NCBI GenBank assembly: GCA_902805975.1
Contig: CADCUT010000116.1
Span: forward strand, 1-33,914
From: an uncultured Rubrobacteraceae bacterium
GTDB lineage: Bacteria; Actinomycetota; Rubrobacteria; Rubrobacterales; Rubrobacteraceae
Reading direction: 5' to 3'
Length of the DNA stretch: 33,914 nucleotides
The notes under the pieces are model-generated. The model searched no databases. It saw nothing but the letters and a program-made list of their open reading frames with translations, and was not told where the DNA came from. The translations under genes and the position numbers were made by a program. Shown here one piece after another: positions 1 to 9,400 of the stretch. Position 1 is the stretch's first letter; each line of letters begins with the position of its first letter.

Positions 1-114
1 GGACCCGGATGTCGAGGGCCGGTCGGCCACGTACCCGCTACCCCTCGCCAACGCAAGCATCATCACCGGCCTTCGCCCCACGCTCCTGAAGCCCGAAGCC
101 TGATGCCTGTAACC

Positions 115-2667
115 TCAAAGCCTCGGGTCTACGGGCTCGCTCTCGAGGGCGAGGACGCCGAAGACGCACTCGTGTACCCGGTACAGGGGGTCCCGCCGGA
201 CGAAGCGTTCGAGCGCCTCGACGCCGAGGGCGAACTCCCGCAGGGCGAGGGAGCGTTTGGCGGAGAGGTTGCGCTGGCGCAGCCGGTCGAGGTTTGCGGG
301 CGCCGTATACTCCGGGCCGTAGACGAGCCTGAGGTACTCCCGGCCGCGGCACTTTACACCGGGCTGCGCGATGCCGCGCCGGCCCTTCGCGACAAAATCA
401 AGCGGCTTGACGACCATGCCCTCGCCGCCCCGCCCGGGTCCCGTCAGATCCTCCCACCAGGCGACGACCTTCGCCTCGTCCCGCGGGTCCGTGGTGTCCG
501 CCTCCGTGTACGAGGTCTCCAGCAGCACCTCGTCCCCGCGGCAGAGCTTCGCGAGCGTCTCCAGGTGCCAGCGGTGGTCGCGGTCCGTGTGGACGGCGCC
601 CTCCGAGGCGAGCAGGTGGAACGGGGCGAGCCTGACATCCTCGACGGACCGGACCGGCCACGAGTAGCGTCCGTAGGCGCCGGCGTAAGCGCCCACGGCG
701 GCCCGCCGCTCGCGCTGGTCCCGCAAGATCCCCGCGACGTCGAGGCCCCGTTCGGCGGTCTGTTCGAGGGCGGATACCGTCTCGGAGAGCGAGGCGCGGG
801 CCGCGGCGCCGACGGCAGCGTACTGGTCCCGGATCAGGCTCCCCGCCTTGACGGACCAGGGAAGCACCTCGCAGTCGAGGCAGAACCAATCGGTCCCGAA
901 CTCCTCCCACGCTTCCGCCGCCGAGAGGGCGCGGCGCAGCCGATCTAGTACGGCGTCCTCCATCGCGCGGTCGTCGAAGAATCGCCTGCCGGTGCGGGTA
1001 AAGATGATGCCTGCGCCGTCGGTCGTGCCGAAGCGGCGGGCGGCGGCTTCCCCGTCGCGGCAGACAACGGCTATCGCGCGGGAGCCCATGTGCTTCTCCT
1101 CGCAGACCACGCGCGAGACGCCCTCGCGGCGGTAGTAGGCGAGCGCCTCGGACGGGTGCTCCAGCAAGTCCTCCCTCTTGCTCGTGTCCGAGGGGCTCAT
1201 GGTCGGCGGTAGGTAGACTAGCCAGCGCGGGTCGACCGCGAACCGGCTCATGACCTCCAGCGCCGCGGCGGCGTTCTCCTCCCTGATGGTCACGTTGCGC
1301 TGCAGGCGGGTGCCCACGATACGCTTGCCGAGCACGTCTTCGATGTCCAGGAGGTCGTCCTCGCGGGGGGGCTCCGGGGCGGCGTCTTCCGGGAGGAACG
1401 GCCTCGCCGGCTCGTAGTAGGTCTCGCGGGCAGGGACGGCGACGAGATCCATCTCGGGGTAGCGCAGGGCCGTGAGGCTGCCGCCGAACGCGCACCCGGT
1501 GTCTATGTTGATGGTGCGGTTGACCCAACCCGGCTCGGGCACCGGCGTGTGCCCGTAGACGACGCTCGCCTCACCGCGGTACTCAGAAGCCCAGTCGTAG
1601 CGGACCGGCAGCCCGAACTCGTCGGTCTCGCCGGTGGTCTCGCCGAACAGGGCGAAGTCCCTGACCCTCCCCGACGCCCGCCCCTGGAATCGCTCCTTCA
1701 GGCCCGCGTGGGCGACCACGAGCCTACCTTCGTCCAGGACGTAGTGGCTGACGAGTCGGTCCAAAAACGACGCGACTTCCTCGCGGAACTCGGTCGGCTC
1801 GTTTTCGAGTTGCTCCAGCGTCCCGGCCAGGCCGTACTTGAGTTGGACGTTCTTGCCGCGCAGCGCGCGCACGAGCTTCGCGTCGTGGTTGCCGGGCACG
1901 CAGAGGGCAGCTCCCGAGGCGACCATGCCCATGACCAGGCGCAGCACCTCCGGCGACTTCGGGCCGCGGTCCACGAGGTCGCCGAGAAAGATCGCACGCC
2001 GACCCTCCGGCGGTTCGACCTCGAACTCCCCGTTAGATCTCTCGACCCCGTACCCGAGCTTCTCGAGCAGCCCGAGCAGCTCGTCGGCGCAGCCGTGGAC
2101 GTCGCCGATGATGTCGAAGGGGCCCGTCTCGTCCCTGCGGTCGGTCCACAGAGGCCGCCGCCCCACGACCGCCGCGTCGACTTCCTCTTCCGAGGAGAGC
2201 ACCGCGACGTGCCGGAAGCCCTCGCGCTTGAGGCCCTTCAGGGACCGGCGGAGCTGGCGGACCTGGTCTCTGACCACGTGTGGTCCGAAGTCCCTGTCGG
2301 GGCGGGAGAGGTTTCGCTTCCGGCAGAGCTTCTCCGGGAGGTCAAGGACGATGGCGACGGCCAGCACGTCGTGCTCTCGGGCGAGGGCGACGAGCGTCTT
2401 GCGTGCCTCCTTCTGCACGTTGGTTGCGTCAACCACCACGAGCTTTCCGGCCGCCAGGCGCTTGGCGGCCACGAAGTTCAGCACCTCGAAGGCGTCCTTT
2501 GTGGCGGCTTGGTCGTTCTCGTCGTCGGAGACCAGGCCACGGAAAAAGTCCGAGGAGAGTACCTCCGTCGGCCTGAAGTGCCTCTTCGCGAAGCTAGACT
2601 TGCCCGACCCTGACGCCCCGACGAGGGCGACCAGGCAGAGGTCGGGGAGGGAGATATCCTCAGGCAA
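115..2667 (-). CDS. pnkp: Bacterial Pnkp: polynucleotide kinase-phosphatase with ligase-like domain
   Basis: This 850-residue protein is the end-healing and ligation partner of Hen1 in bacterial RNA repair. It phosphorylates 5'-OH ends, removes 2',3'-cyclic or 3' phosphates, and has an adenylyltransferase (ligase) module. Three modules are visible. The N-terminal kinase has a P-loop GASGSGKSS at about residues 17-25. The central metallophosphoesterase has GDVHG at 188-192, GDLVDRG at 229-235 and GNHD at 259-262. The C-terminal ligase-like domain has EEKHMGSR with the candidate AMP-accepting lysine at about 525. Length and order match the known family (about 850-870 residues). The start is TTG, and it overlaps the end of hen1 by 8 nt, so translation is probably coupled. 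Domain assignment is very secure; the RNA substrates in this organism are unknown. Confidence 0.96.
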   Translation of the reverse strand: MPEDISLPDLCLVALVGASGSGKSSFAKRHFRPTEVLSSDFFRGLVSDDENDQAATKDAFEVLNFVAAKRLAAGKLVVVDATNVQKEARKTLVALAREHDVLAVAIVLDLPEKLCRKRNLSRPDRDFGPHVVRDQVRQLRRSLKGLKREGFRHVAVLSSEEEVDAAVVGRRPLWTDRRDETGPFDIIGDVHGCADELLGLLEKLGYGVERSNGEFEVEPPEGRRAIFLGDLVDRGPKSPEVLRLVMGMVASGAALCVPGNHDAKLVRALRGKNVQLKYGLAGTLEQLENEPTEFREEVASFLDRLVSHYVLDEGRLVVAHAGLKERFQGRASGRVRDFALFGETTGETDEFGLPVRYDWASEYRGEASVVYGHTPVPEPGWVNRTINIDTGCAFGGSLTALRYPEMDLVAVPARETYYEPARPFLPEDAAPEPPREDDLLDIEDVLGKRIVGTRLQRNVTIREENAAAALEVMSRFAVDPRWLVYLPPTMSPSDTSKREDLLEHPSEALAYYRREGVSRVVCEEKHMGSRAIAVVCRDGEAAARRFGTTDGAGIIFTRTGRRFFDDRAMEDAVLDRLRRALSAAEAWEEFGTDWFCLDCEVLPWSVKAGSLIRDQYAAVGAAARASLSETVSALEQTAERGLDVAGILRDQRERRAAVGAYAGAYGRYSWPVRSVEDVRLAPFHLLASEGAVHTDRDHRWHLETLAKLCRGDEVLLETSYTEADTTDPRDEAKVVAWWEDLTGPGRGGEGMVVKPLDFVAKGRRGIAQPGVKCRGREYLRLVYGPEYTAPANLDRLRQRNLSAKRSLALREFALGVEALERFVRRDPLYRVHECVFGVLALESEPVDPRL

Positions 2668-4033
2668 GCTCGAACACCCCCATCTGCGTCGGGGACCCAG
2701 ACTGCGGGTTCTCGGGGCCCACGGGCAGGAACCTGACCCCGTAGCCGAAGCGCCCGCATACGCCCTCGGCCCACGCCCGAAACTCCTCGCGCGTCCACTC
2801 GAAGCGGTGGTCCCTGTGGCGGAACCGGCCTGCGGGCAGGCTCCCGAACAGGGCGTTGTACTCCGCGTTGGGCGTCGTGAGGGCGACGGTGCGGGGGCGG
2901 GCGAACTCGAAGAGCACGCGCTCGAAGGCGGCGAGGCGGGGCGGGTCGAGGTGCTCGATGACCTCCACGACGGCCGCGGCGTCGAAACCCGAGAGACGAC
3001 GGTCCCTGTAGGTCAGGGAGCCTTGAAAGAGACGGATCCTCTCCCGCTGGTTGTCCGGCAGCCCGTCGAGGCGCAACCTGCGGCTGGCGACCTCGATCAT
3101 CCGGTGTGAAACGTCCATGCCAACGATCTCTTCGAAGTTCCTGTCCTCGAAGAGCGCCCGGAGCAACCTCCCCTCACCACACCCGAGGTCCACCGCCCTC
3201 CGCGCCCCCGCGCCCCTGAACGCCGCCAGTACAGCCCCGATTCTCTCCTGAGAGAGCCGCACCTTCTGCTCGACGACTTCTTCCTCATGGTCCCCTTCCT
3301 CCCGCTCGTCGCCCCCGTCTTCCACGAGCCGCTCGAGCGCGTCGCGGGCGAGACCGCGCTGATGCTTGAGGTAACGCGCCGTAATGGCCTCCCTCTCGGG
3401 GTGGGACGGGAGCCATCCCTCCCCGCGCCGCAGAAGCTTCTCGACCTCCTCGTCCCCCACCCAGTAGTGCTTGTCGTCGTCGAGCACCGGAACGAGCACG
3501 TAGAGATGGGTCAACAGGTCCCGCAGCCGCACCTGCGCCGAGAGCTCGACGGTGAAGTACGGGCTCTCTCCCCAGTCGGGAAACGCCCCGTCGAAGGCGT
3601 GGGGCTCCGCGGAGACCGCGTACCCGAGCGGCTCGAACAGCCGCCGCAGGAACCCCTCGCCGTCCCTGCAGGGCAGGACGGCGATCCTGGCGCGCAGGGG
3701 CAACCGGGCCTCCGCCATCTCCGGCCGCTCCCGGCTCTTCCCTGACATCGCCGAACCGAAGACCCGCGAGATCGCCACGCTCAAGAATGAGGAGGCCGCG
3801 TAGGGCCGGTCGTTCACGTACTGGCTCAAGGTGCTGCCCCGCCCCCGTACCAGCCCGACTGGGTCGACCTCTAGAAGCAGGGCGGCCGTGCACCGTTCCG
3901 GAGAACTCTCCGGGTAGAACACGTGCGCCCTGCCAAAGGGCAGGTCGAAAGACTGCGACCTGACGGGGTTCTTGTGCAGCAGGTATCCGAGGTCCGTCGC
4001 GGGCGCGAGCTCGTTGGTGATCGTCAGCAGCAT
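2660..4033 (-). CDS. hen1: Hen1: 3'-terminal RNA ribose 2'-O-methyltransferase
   Basis: This 457-residue protein methylates the 2'-OH at the 3' end of a cleaved RNA before Pnkp reseals it, which protects the repaired site from a second cut by ribotoxins. The N-terminal half is the bacterial Hen1-specific region. The C-terminal half is a SAM methyltransferase with VDLGCGEG at about 281-288 and the metal-binding EVIEH signature at 357-361, followed by a downstream histidine near 409 in RDHRFEW. These residues define the Hen1 metal-dependent active site. A charged Glu/Asp-rich linker at about 236-255 separates the halves. The gene heads a two-gene operon with pnkp. Its ribosome site is weak (AGGA just before ATG), and a perfect 13-bp dyad lies upstream. 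Confidence 0.95.
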   Translation of the reverse strand: MLLTITNELAPATDLGYLLHKNPVRSQSFDLPFGRAHVFYPESSPERCTAALLLEVDPVGLVRGRGSTLSQYVNDRPYAASSFLSVAISRVFGSAMSGKSRERPEMAEARLPLRARIAVLPCRDGEGFLRRLFEPLGYAVSAEPHAFDGAFPDWGESPYFTVELSAQVRLRDLLTHLYVLVPVLDDDKHYWVGDEEVEKLLRRGEGWLPSHPEREAITARYLKHQRGLARDALERLVEDGGDEREEGDHEEEVVEQKVRLSQERIGAVLAAFRGAGARRAVDLGCGEGRLLRALFEDRNFEEIVGMDVSHRMIEVASRRLRLDGLPDNQRERIRLFQGSLTYRDRRLSGFDAAAVVEVIEHLDPPRLAAFERVLFEFARPRTVALTTPNAEYNALFGSLPAGRFRHRDHRFEWTREEFRAWAEGVCGRFGYGVRFLPVGPENPQSGSPTQMGVFELA

Positions 4034-4077
4034 GTGGTCCTGGCTGTTAGTTGTGAGGTTTGGCGGTCTGCTTTTTA

Positions 4078-4090
4078 CCCTGTTACAGGG
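4078..4090. promoter_or_regulatory. Perfect 13-bp dyad upstream of hen1
   Basis: CCCTGT-T-ACAGGG is a perfect inverted repeat with a single central base. It lies in the 66-bp gap between the phzF-like stop and the hen1 start, about 45 bp upstream of hen1. The one-base centre makes an RNA hairpin unlikely, so a protein-binding operator is the better reading. The regulator is unknown. Confidence 0.35.
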
Positions 4091-4099
4091 CCGAAGCTT

Positions 4100-4768
4100 T
4101 CAGTAATCGCGGGTCTCGACGATCTCGGTACGGCCTCCGATCTCCACGAACCCATCATCCTTTGGTTCGGCGAGGATCACGGACCCCACGCCCTGCCGGA
4201 TCTCGATCCCGCGCCCGAGCATCGCCGCGAGCCTCACCGCGTGCGCCCCCGTCGCCTCGTCCTCTTCTATACCCAGCCGGACGGCGAACACCCGTACCCG
4301 CACGCGACCTTCCGCCTCATCCTCCCAGGCCCAAACTCCGGCGAGGTCGTGGCCTTCGGGAGGGCCTATCAGCGCTTCCACCTCGGCGGGGGAGCCGAGC
4401 CGGACGTGTTCGAAAGGCGGCGCCCACGCGGGCCATCCCGAGACGAAGGTGAGATCCCCATCGGACCTCACGGGGACCTCCCCCGCCGGCGGGCGCAGGA
4501 CCGGAACTCCGTATCCCTCCCGCGCCAACAACCACGCCGTGCCGACGAGCGGGTGCCCGGCGAAGGGTAGCTCGGTCCCCGGCGTGAAGATCCGGAGTCG
4601 GCCCTCCGCCGCGTCGTCCACGAACACCGTCTCCGAGAACCCGAGGCTCGCGGCGACCCCCTGCCGGTCCGCCTGGGGCACCTCGGAACCTTGGGGAAAG
4701 ACGCCGAGCGGGTTGCCGCCCGACCCGTCCTCTCCGACAAAGACCCTGAGTACGTGCAGCTTCGGCAC
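4100..4768 (-). CDS. PhzF-family isomerase-like protein
   Basis: This 222-residue protein belongs to the PhzF/diaminopimelate-epimerase-like fold, whose members isomerise small carboxylic acids by proton transfer. Visible family marks are the N-terminal GGNPLGVF at 17-24, the catalytic glutamate in GFSET (Glu46), PFAGHP at 68-73 and an EDEATGAH segment in the second lobe that corresponds to the usual E-D-x-x-T-G motif. It is shorter than typical PhzF proteins (about 260-300 residues), and the reduction seems to fall in the second lobe. It starts at GTG, 6 bp after the acyl-CoA synthetase stop, so the two are probably co-transcribed. The substrate is unknown, and phenazine synthesis is not implied. 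Confidence 0.85.
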   Translation of the reverse strand: MPKLHVLRVFVGEDGSGGNPLGVFPQGSEVPQADRQGVAASLGFSETVFVDDAAEGRLRIFTPGTELPFAGHPLVGTAWLLAREGYGVPVLRPPAGEVPVRSDGDLTFVSGWPAWAPPFEHVRLGSPAEVEALIGPPEGHDLAGVWAWEDEAEGRVRVRVFAVRLGIEEDEATGAHAVRLAAMLGRGIEIRQGVGSVILAEPKDDGFVEIGGRTEIVETRDY

Positions 4769-4774
4769 GGGTCC

Positions 4775-6343
4775 CTAGTTCACCTTCTTCTCGCTGCCCG
4801 ACCACTCCTTGTCGCGCAGGACGAACTTCTGGACCTTGCCGGTTGAGGTCTTCGGCAGGTCGGTGAACTCGACGGCGGCGGGGGCCTTGAAGCGGGCTAT
4901 GTGCTCCTTGCAGTAGTCTATGATCTCCTGCTCGGTCGCCTCCTGGCCCTTCTTGAGGACGACGAAGGCCTTGGGGCGCTCGCCCCACTGCTCATCGGGG
5001 ATGGCGACGACGGCGGCCTCCATGACGGCCGGGTGGCCCATCACGGCCTGCTCGACCTCGATGGTGGAGATGTTCTCGCCGCCGGAGATGATGATGTCCT
5101 TGTTACGGTCCCGGATCTCGATGTACCCGTCTGGGTGCCAGACGGCCATGTCGCCGGAGTGGTACCAGCCGCCCTCGAAGGCCTCTTCGGTCTCCTCCTC
5201 GTTCTCGAAGTAGCCCTTGGCGACCATGTTGCCGTGCATGACGATCTCGCCCATCGTCTCGGCGTCCTTTGGGATGTCGTTCATGCTCTCGTCGACGACC
5301 CGCACGAGATCTGAGGTGACGTAGCCCTGGCCCTGGCGAGACATGATCCTGGCCCGGTCCTCCATGTCCAGGTCCTCCCACTCGGGATGGACGCCGCTCG
5401 TGGTGAGAGGGCCGTAGGTCTCGGTGAGGCCGTAGATGTGCATGGGGTTTATGTTCAGCTCCAGCAGGCCGCCGAGCAGGGTCGGGGAGGGAGGGGCGCC
5501 CGCGATGGCGGCGGTTACGGGGGCGTCGAGAGCGTGCGCCGCTTCCTCGTTGACGATGCCGATCTGGACCGTCGGCGCCGCGCAGTAGTGCGTGATGCCC
5601 TCAGCTTCGAAGAGCTCCCAGATGCGCGCGGCCTCCACCTTCCTCAAGCAGACGTGCGTCGCCGCCGCGGCGGTTACGGCCCACGGGAAGGTCCAGCCGT
5701 TGCAGTGGAACATAGGGAGCGTCCACAGGTACTTGGTCCCGTAGCCCATCCCCGTCTCTATGACGTTGCCAAGGGCGCTTAAGTAGGCGCCCCTGTGGGA
5801 GTACATGACGCCCTTGGGCTTGCCCGTGGTGCCGGAGGTGTAGTTTATGGAGATGGTCTCTTCCTCGTCCTCGAGGACGGTCTCGACCGGCTCTGGCGAG
5901 CCTTCGGCCAGAAAGTCCTCGTAGGGGTCGCCGGCCTCGCCGGTGTCGTCTATGCGGACGGTCTCGACGTCTACGTCGGCGAGAAGGTGCTCGAGCTCGG
6001 CGTCGGCGAAGACCATCTTCGCCCCCGAGTGCTCGACGATGTACTTGACCTCGTCCTTGCCGAGCCGGGTGTTGATAGCGACGAGGACGAGGCCGGCGAG
6101 CGGAACCCCGAAGTGGGCTTCGAGCATCGGCGGCGTGTTCGGGCAGAGAAAGGCGATCCGGTCGCCCTTCTCGAGCCCCGCGTCTTTGAGGCGGGTGGCC
6201 AGGCGGTTCACCCGCCCTTCGAGTTCCCCGTACGTGTAACGCCTCTCGCCGTAGACGACGGCGGTCTTGTCCGGGAACATGTACGCGCTGCGCCTGAGAA
6301 AGTGGATCGGCGTGAGCTCGCTGCGGTAGACCTTCTCTGACAT
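4775..6343 (-). CDS. AMP-dependent acyl-CoA synthetase (fatty-acid CoA ligase family)
   Basis: This 522-residue adenylate-forming enzyme would activate a carboxylic acid with ATP and join it to CoA. It shows the P-loop-like signature YTSGTTGKPKG at about 168-178, the GLTETYGP adenylate motif in the middle, the YHSGDMAVWHPDGY hinge-region motif, and the C-terminal catalytic lysine motif KTSTGKVQK. It resembles the medium/long-chain or aryl acyl-CoA ligase subgroup, but the exact acid cannot be told from sequence. The ATG start has a strong ribosome site: TCCTCCT on the plus strand at 6346-6352 is AGGAGGA in the gene's direction. The PhzF-like gene follows at 6 bp. Confidence 0.94.
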   Translation of the reverse strand: MSEKVYRSELTPIHFLRRSAYMFPDKTAVVYGERRYTYGELEGRVNRLATRLKDAGLEKGDRIAFLCPNTPPMLEAHFGVPLAGLVLVAINTRLGKDEVKYIVEHSGAKMVFADAELEHLLADVDVETVRIDDTGEAGDPYEDFLAEGSPEPVETVLEDEEETISINYTSGTTGKPKGVMYSHRGAYLSALGNVIETGMGYGTKYLWTLPMFHCNGWTFPWAVTAAAATHVCLRKVEAARIWELFEAEGITHYCAAPTVQIGIVNEEAAHALDAPVTAAIAGAPPSPTLLGGLLELNINPMHIYGLTETYGPLTTSGVHPEWEDLDMEDRARIMSRQGQGYVTSDLVRVVDESMNDIPKDAETMGEIVMHGNMVAKGYFENEEETEEAFEGGWYHSGDMAVWHPDGYIEIRDRNKDIIISGGENISTIEVEQAVMGHPAVMEAAVVAIPDEQWGERPKAFVVLKKGQEATEQEIIDYCKEHIARFKAPAAVEFTDLPKTSTGKVQKFVLRDKEWSGSEKKVN

Positions 6344-6480
6344 GGTCCTCCTCTCGTTTTTCCCCTGAAGATAGAAGTATATAGAGGCCGCGGAAGAGCC
6401 GCCGCCGCGCCCGTTGGCGTAGAATGTGGCGCTCGGTCCCGCACGCCGTCCGGCCGCCGGAAGGGGAGACTTTGAACGAG
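6344..6480. promoter_or_regulatory. Divergent intergenic region between acyl-CoA synthetase and GH38 genes
   Basis: This 137-bp gap separates divergent genes, so both promoters should lie here. On the minus strand a TATACT box (plus-strand AGTATA, 6376-6381) is a good -10 candidate for the synthetase. On the plus strand TAGAAT at 6420-6425 is a -10-like box for the mannosidase. It overlaps the first possible ATG (6424), which argues that translation starts further downstream. No convincing -35 hexamer was found for either. Confidence 0.35.
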
Positions 6481-9400
6481 ATGGACGCCCGGCGCCTGGA
6501 GCGCCTAGAGCGCCGCGTCGAGGAGCTCGGCCTGTGGCGCAACGCCCTTGAGAGCCCCGTGGAGGGCTGGCGGTTCGCCGCCGGGGGAGGCGAGATCTTC
6601 AAACTCGACGTCGGCGACTTCTGGCCCGAGCCCGCCGTGCCGGCGCACCTCTGGGCCGAGACGCGGGTGCCGGAAGGCTGGGCCGGCCTCCCGGTCGAGC
6701 TGGAGCTCTGGCTCGGGGGCGAGGGCTTCGTCCGGCTCTCGACCGAGGCGAGCGGCGGCCTCAACCCCTTCCACAAGAGCTTCCCGGTCACGGGTGCTGC
6801 GGAGGGCGGTGAGACGGTCGAGGTAGAGGCCGAGGTCGTCCCAAGGGGGCCCTTCGGCACGAGCGTCGCCGAGCCGCGCATCGGGCGGGCCGCGCTCGTC
6901 GTGCCGGAGACCGGGGCACGGGGTCTGGAGAGGGACCTGGCGCTCGTTCTGGAAGTCTGCGCCCAACTCGGAGACCGCGAGGTAGTGCCGCACCTGCTGG
7001 ACATTGTCGAGGCGGTCTTCGCGCACCTCTCTTCCACCTGGCCCACCGGCACCGACGTGTCGCTTACCCGCTACCTCGGGAAGTTCCCTGAGTACACCGA
7101 CGGTGGGCCGTGGAGCCTGCCACCGGCGCCCCGACCGGTGGAGCCGCTGCCGGAAGGGGCGCGGCGGGCGGTGGCCGAGGCTCGCGCGATGGCCGCCGCA
7201 AGGTTGGAGGAGTTGAAGGAAGAGTATCCTCCGGTCGGGCGCATCGCGATGACGGGGCACGCGCACCTCGATCTCGCGTGGCTCTGGCCCGTTTCGGAGA
7301 CCTTGCGGAAGGGGCGCAGGACGTTCGCGAGCGTGCTCTCCCTGATGGACCGTTACGAGGACTTCGTGTTCAACCAGTCATCGGCGCAGCTCTACGCCTG
7401 GATCGAGGACGAGGCGCCCGACCTCTTCGAGCGCGTGCGCCGGCGCGTCGCGGAGGGCCGCTGGGAGCCGGTCGGCGGGATGTGGGTCGAGCCGGACTGC
7501 CAGATCCCCTCTGGCGAGTCCATCGTCCGCCAACTCCTCTACGGGCAGGAGTACTTCCAGGACCGCTTCGGGCGGCGCTCGAAGGTCGCCTGGCTGCCCG
7601 ACACCTTCGGCTTCTCGCCCGCCGTGCCCCAGCTCCTGCGGGGGGCCGGAATAGATGGGTTCTTTACCTACAAGCTCAACTGGAGCGAGGCGAACCGCTT
7701 CCCCCGCGACCTCTACGAGTGGGAGGGCCTCGACGGCAGCACGGTCACGGCCCACCACTTCGACAACCCCGGCCAGGACTACAACGGCAACGTCCGTCCG
7801 CTCGACCTCTTCGGCACCTGGAAGAACTTTGTGGGCAAGCGTCGCCACCCCGAGACCCTCTTCTCCTTCGGCTGGGGCGACGGCGGCGGCGGTCCAACCG
7901 AGGAGATGCTCGAGAACTTCGCCCGCCTCAAAGGTTTTCCCGCCATGCCCCGCCTGCGCATGGCGATGGTCGAGGACTTCTTCGACGGGCTCCCGAAGAC
8001 GGGCCTCCCGAGGTGGACCGGCGAGCTCTACCTAGAGCTCCACCGCGGTACCCTGACCACCCAGGCGAAGGTCAAGAAGCTCAACCGCGAGGCCGAGCAC
8101 CGCCTGCTGGAGGCAGAGGCGCTCCTCACCCTGGCCTCCCTGCGCGGCGCAGCCTACCCCGCCGACGAGTTGGAGGCAGCCTGGAAGACGCTCCTCCTCA
8201 ACCAGTTTCACGACATCCTGCCCGGCACCTCCATCCGCGAGGTCTACGAGGTGACGCACGGAGAACTAGAAGGCGTGGTCCACACCGCCGAAAAGCTGCG
8301 CGACGGCGCCCTCCCGGCGGGTGACGACCCGGACGAGACGCCGGTCCTCCTCGTCGCCAACGCCTCCCTGAACCCGCGACCCCTCACCGTCCTGCTCGGC
8401 GGAGAAGCCGCGCGGGGCGTCACGGACGCTGGGGGAGAGCCCCTCCCGGCGCAGAGGACCGAAAACGGGGGCCTGCTCGTCCACGACCCGGGGCGCGCGG
8501 TGCCGGGCCTCGGCTGGACGGCGCTGCGGAAGGCGGGCTGTACCCCCTTAGAACCCGCGCCGGGCGTCCGGGCGGAGAGGGACGGCTTCGGCGTCGTGAT
8601 CGAGAACGGCCTGCTGCGCGTGGAGGTCGGGGCAGACGGTACGCTCCACCGCGTCTTCGATCGAGAGTCCGGCAGGGAGGTTCTCGCCGGGAGGGCGAAC
8701 GCGCTCTGGGCTTACACGGACAAGCCGCGCAACTGGGAGGCCTGGGACGTGGAGGAGGGCTACGAGAGGGAGGGAGAGGAGATCCCGGCGGACAACATCG
8801 AGGTGGTCGAGGAGGGGCCGCTGCGCGCCTCCGTGCGCGTCACCCGCCGGTGGCGAGGTTCGAGCATCGTCCAGACGTACCGTCTCCTCTCGGGGTCGCG
8901 GCGGCTGGACGTGGAGACGTGGGTCGACTGGCACGAGCGGCGGGTCTTGCTCCGCGCCCTCTTCCCCCTGAACGTCCGCTCGCACGAGGCGACCTCGGAG
9001 ACCATGTTCGGGGCCCAGCGCCGCCCGACGCACGGGAACACGGGCTGGGACGCGGCCCGCTTCGAGACCTCGGCGCACCGCTTCTGCGACCTCTCCGAGC
9101 CGGGCTACGGCGTCGCGCTCTTGAACGACGGCAAGTACGGCCACAGCGCGAAGGGGAACGTGCTCGGCATCAGCCTGCTCAGGAGCCCGCTCTACCCGGA
9201 CCCTCTGGCGGACGAGGGGGAGCACCGCTTCACCTACGCCCTCTACCCGCACCCCGGCGACTGGACGCAGGCTGGTGTCGTCCGCGAGGCGTTCGCCCTC
9301 AACAGCCCGCTCGTACCGGCCAGGGGCGGCGGAGCGTTGGCCGGGTCGTCTTTCGTGGAGACCGAAGGCCTCGAACTCGCGCTCGCGGGGCTCAAGAGGT

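Noticed and set aside
1-114. Possible third copy of the intergenic element after pnkp
   Set aside because: There are words like AAGCCTGATGCCTGTAACCT but no hairpin or GACCCCGCCCC core; too weak to call. No gene is seen here.
103-3109. Long plus-strand open frames opposite pnkp and hen1
   Set aside because: They mirror the codon pattern of the real minus-strand genes and show no protein family features.
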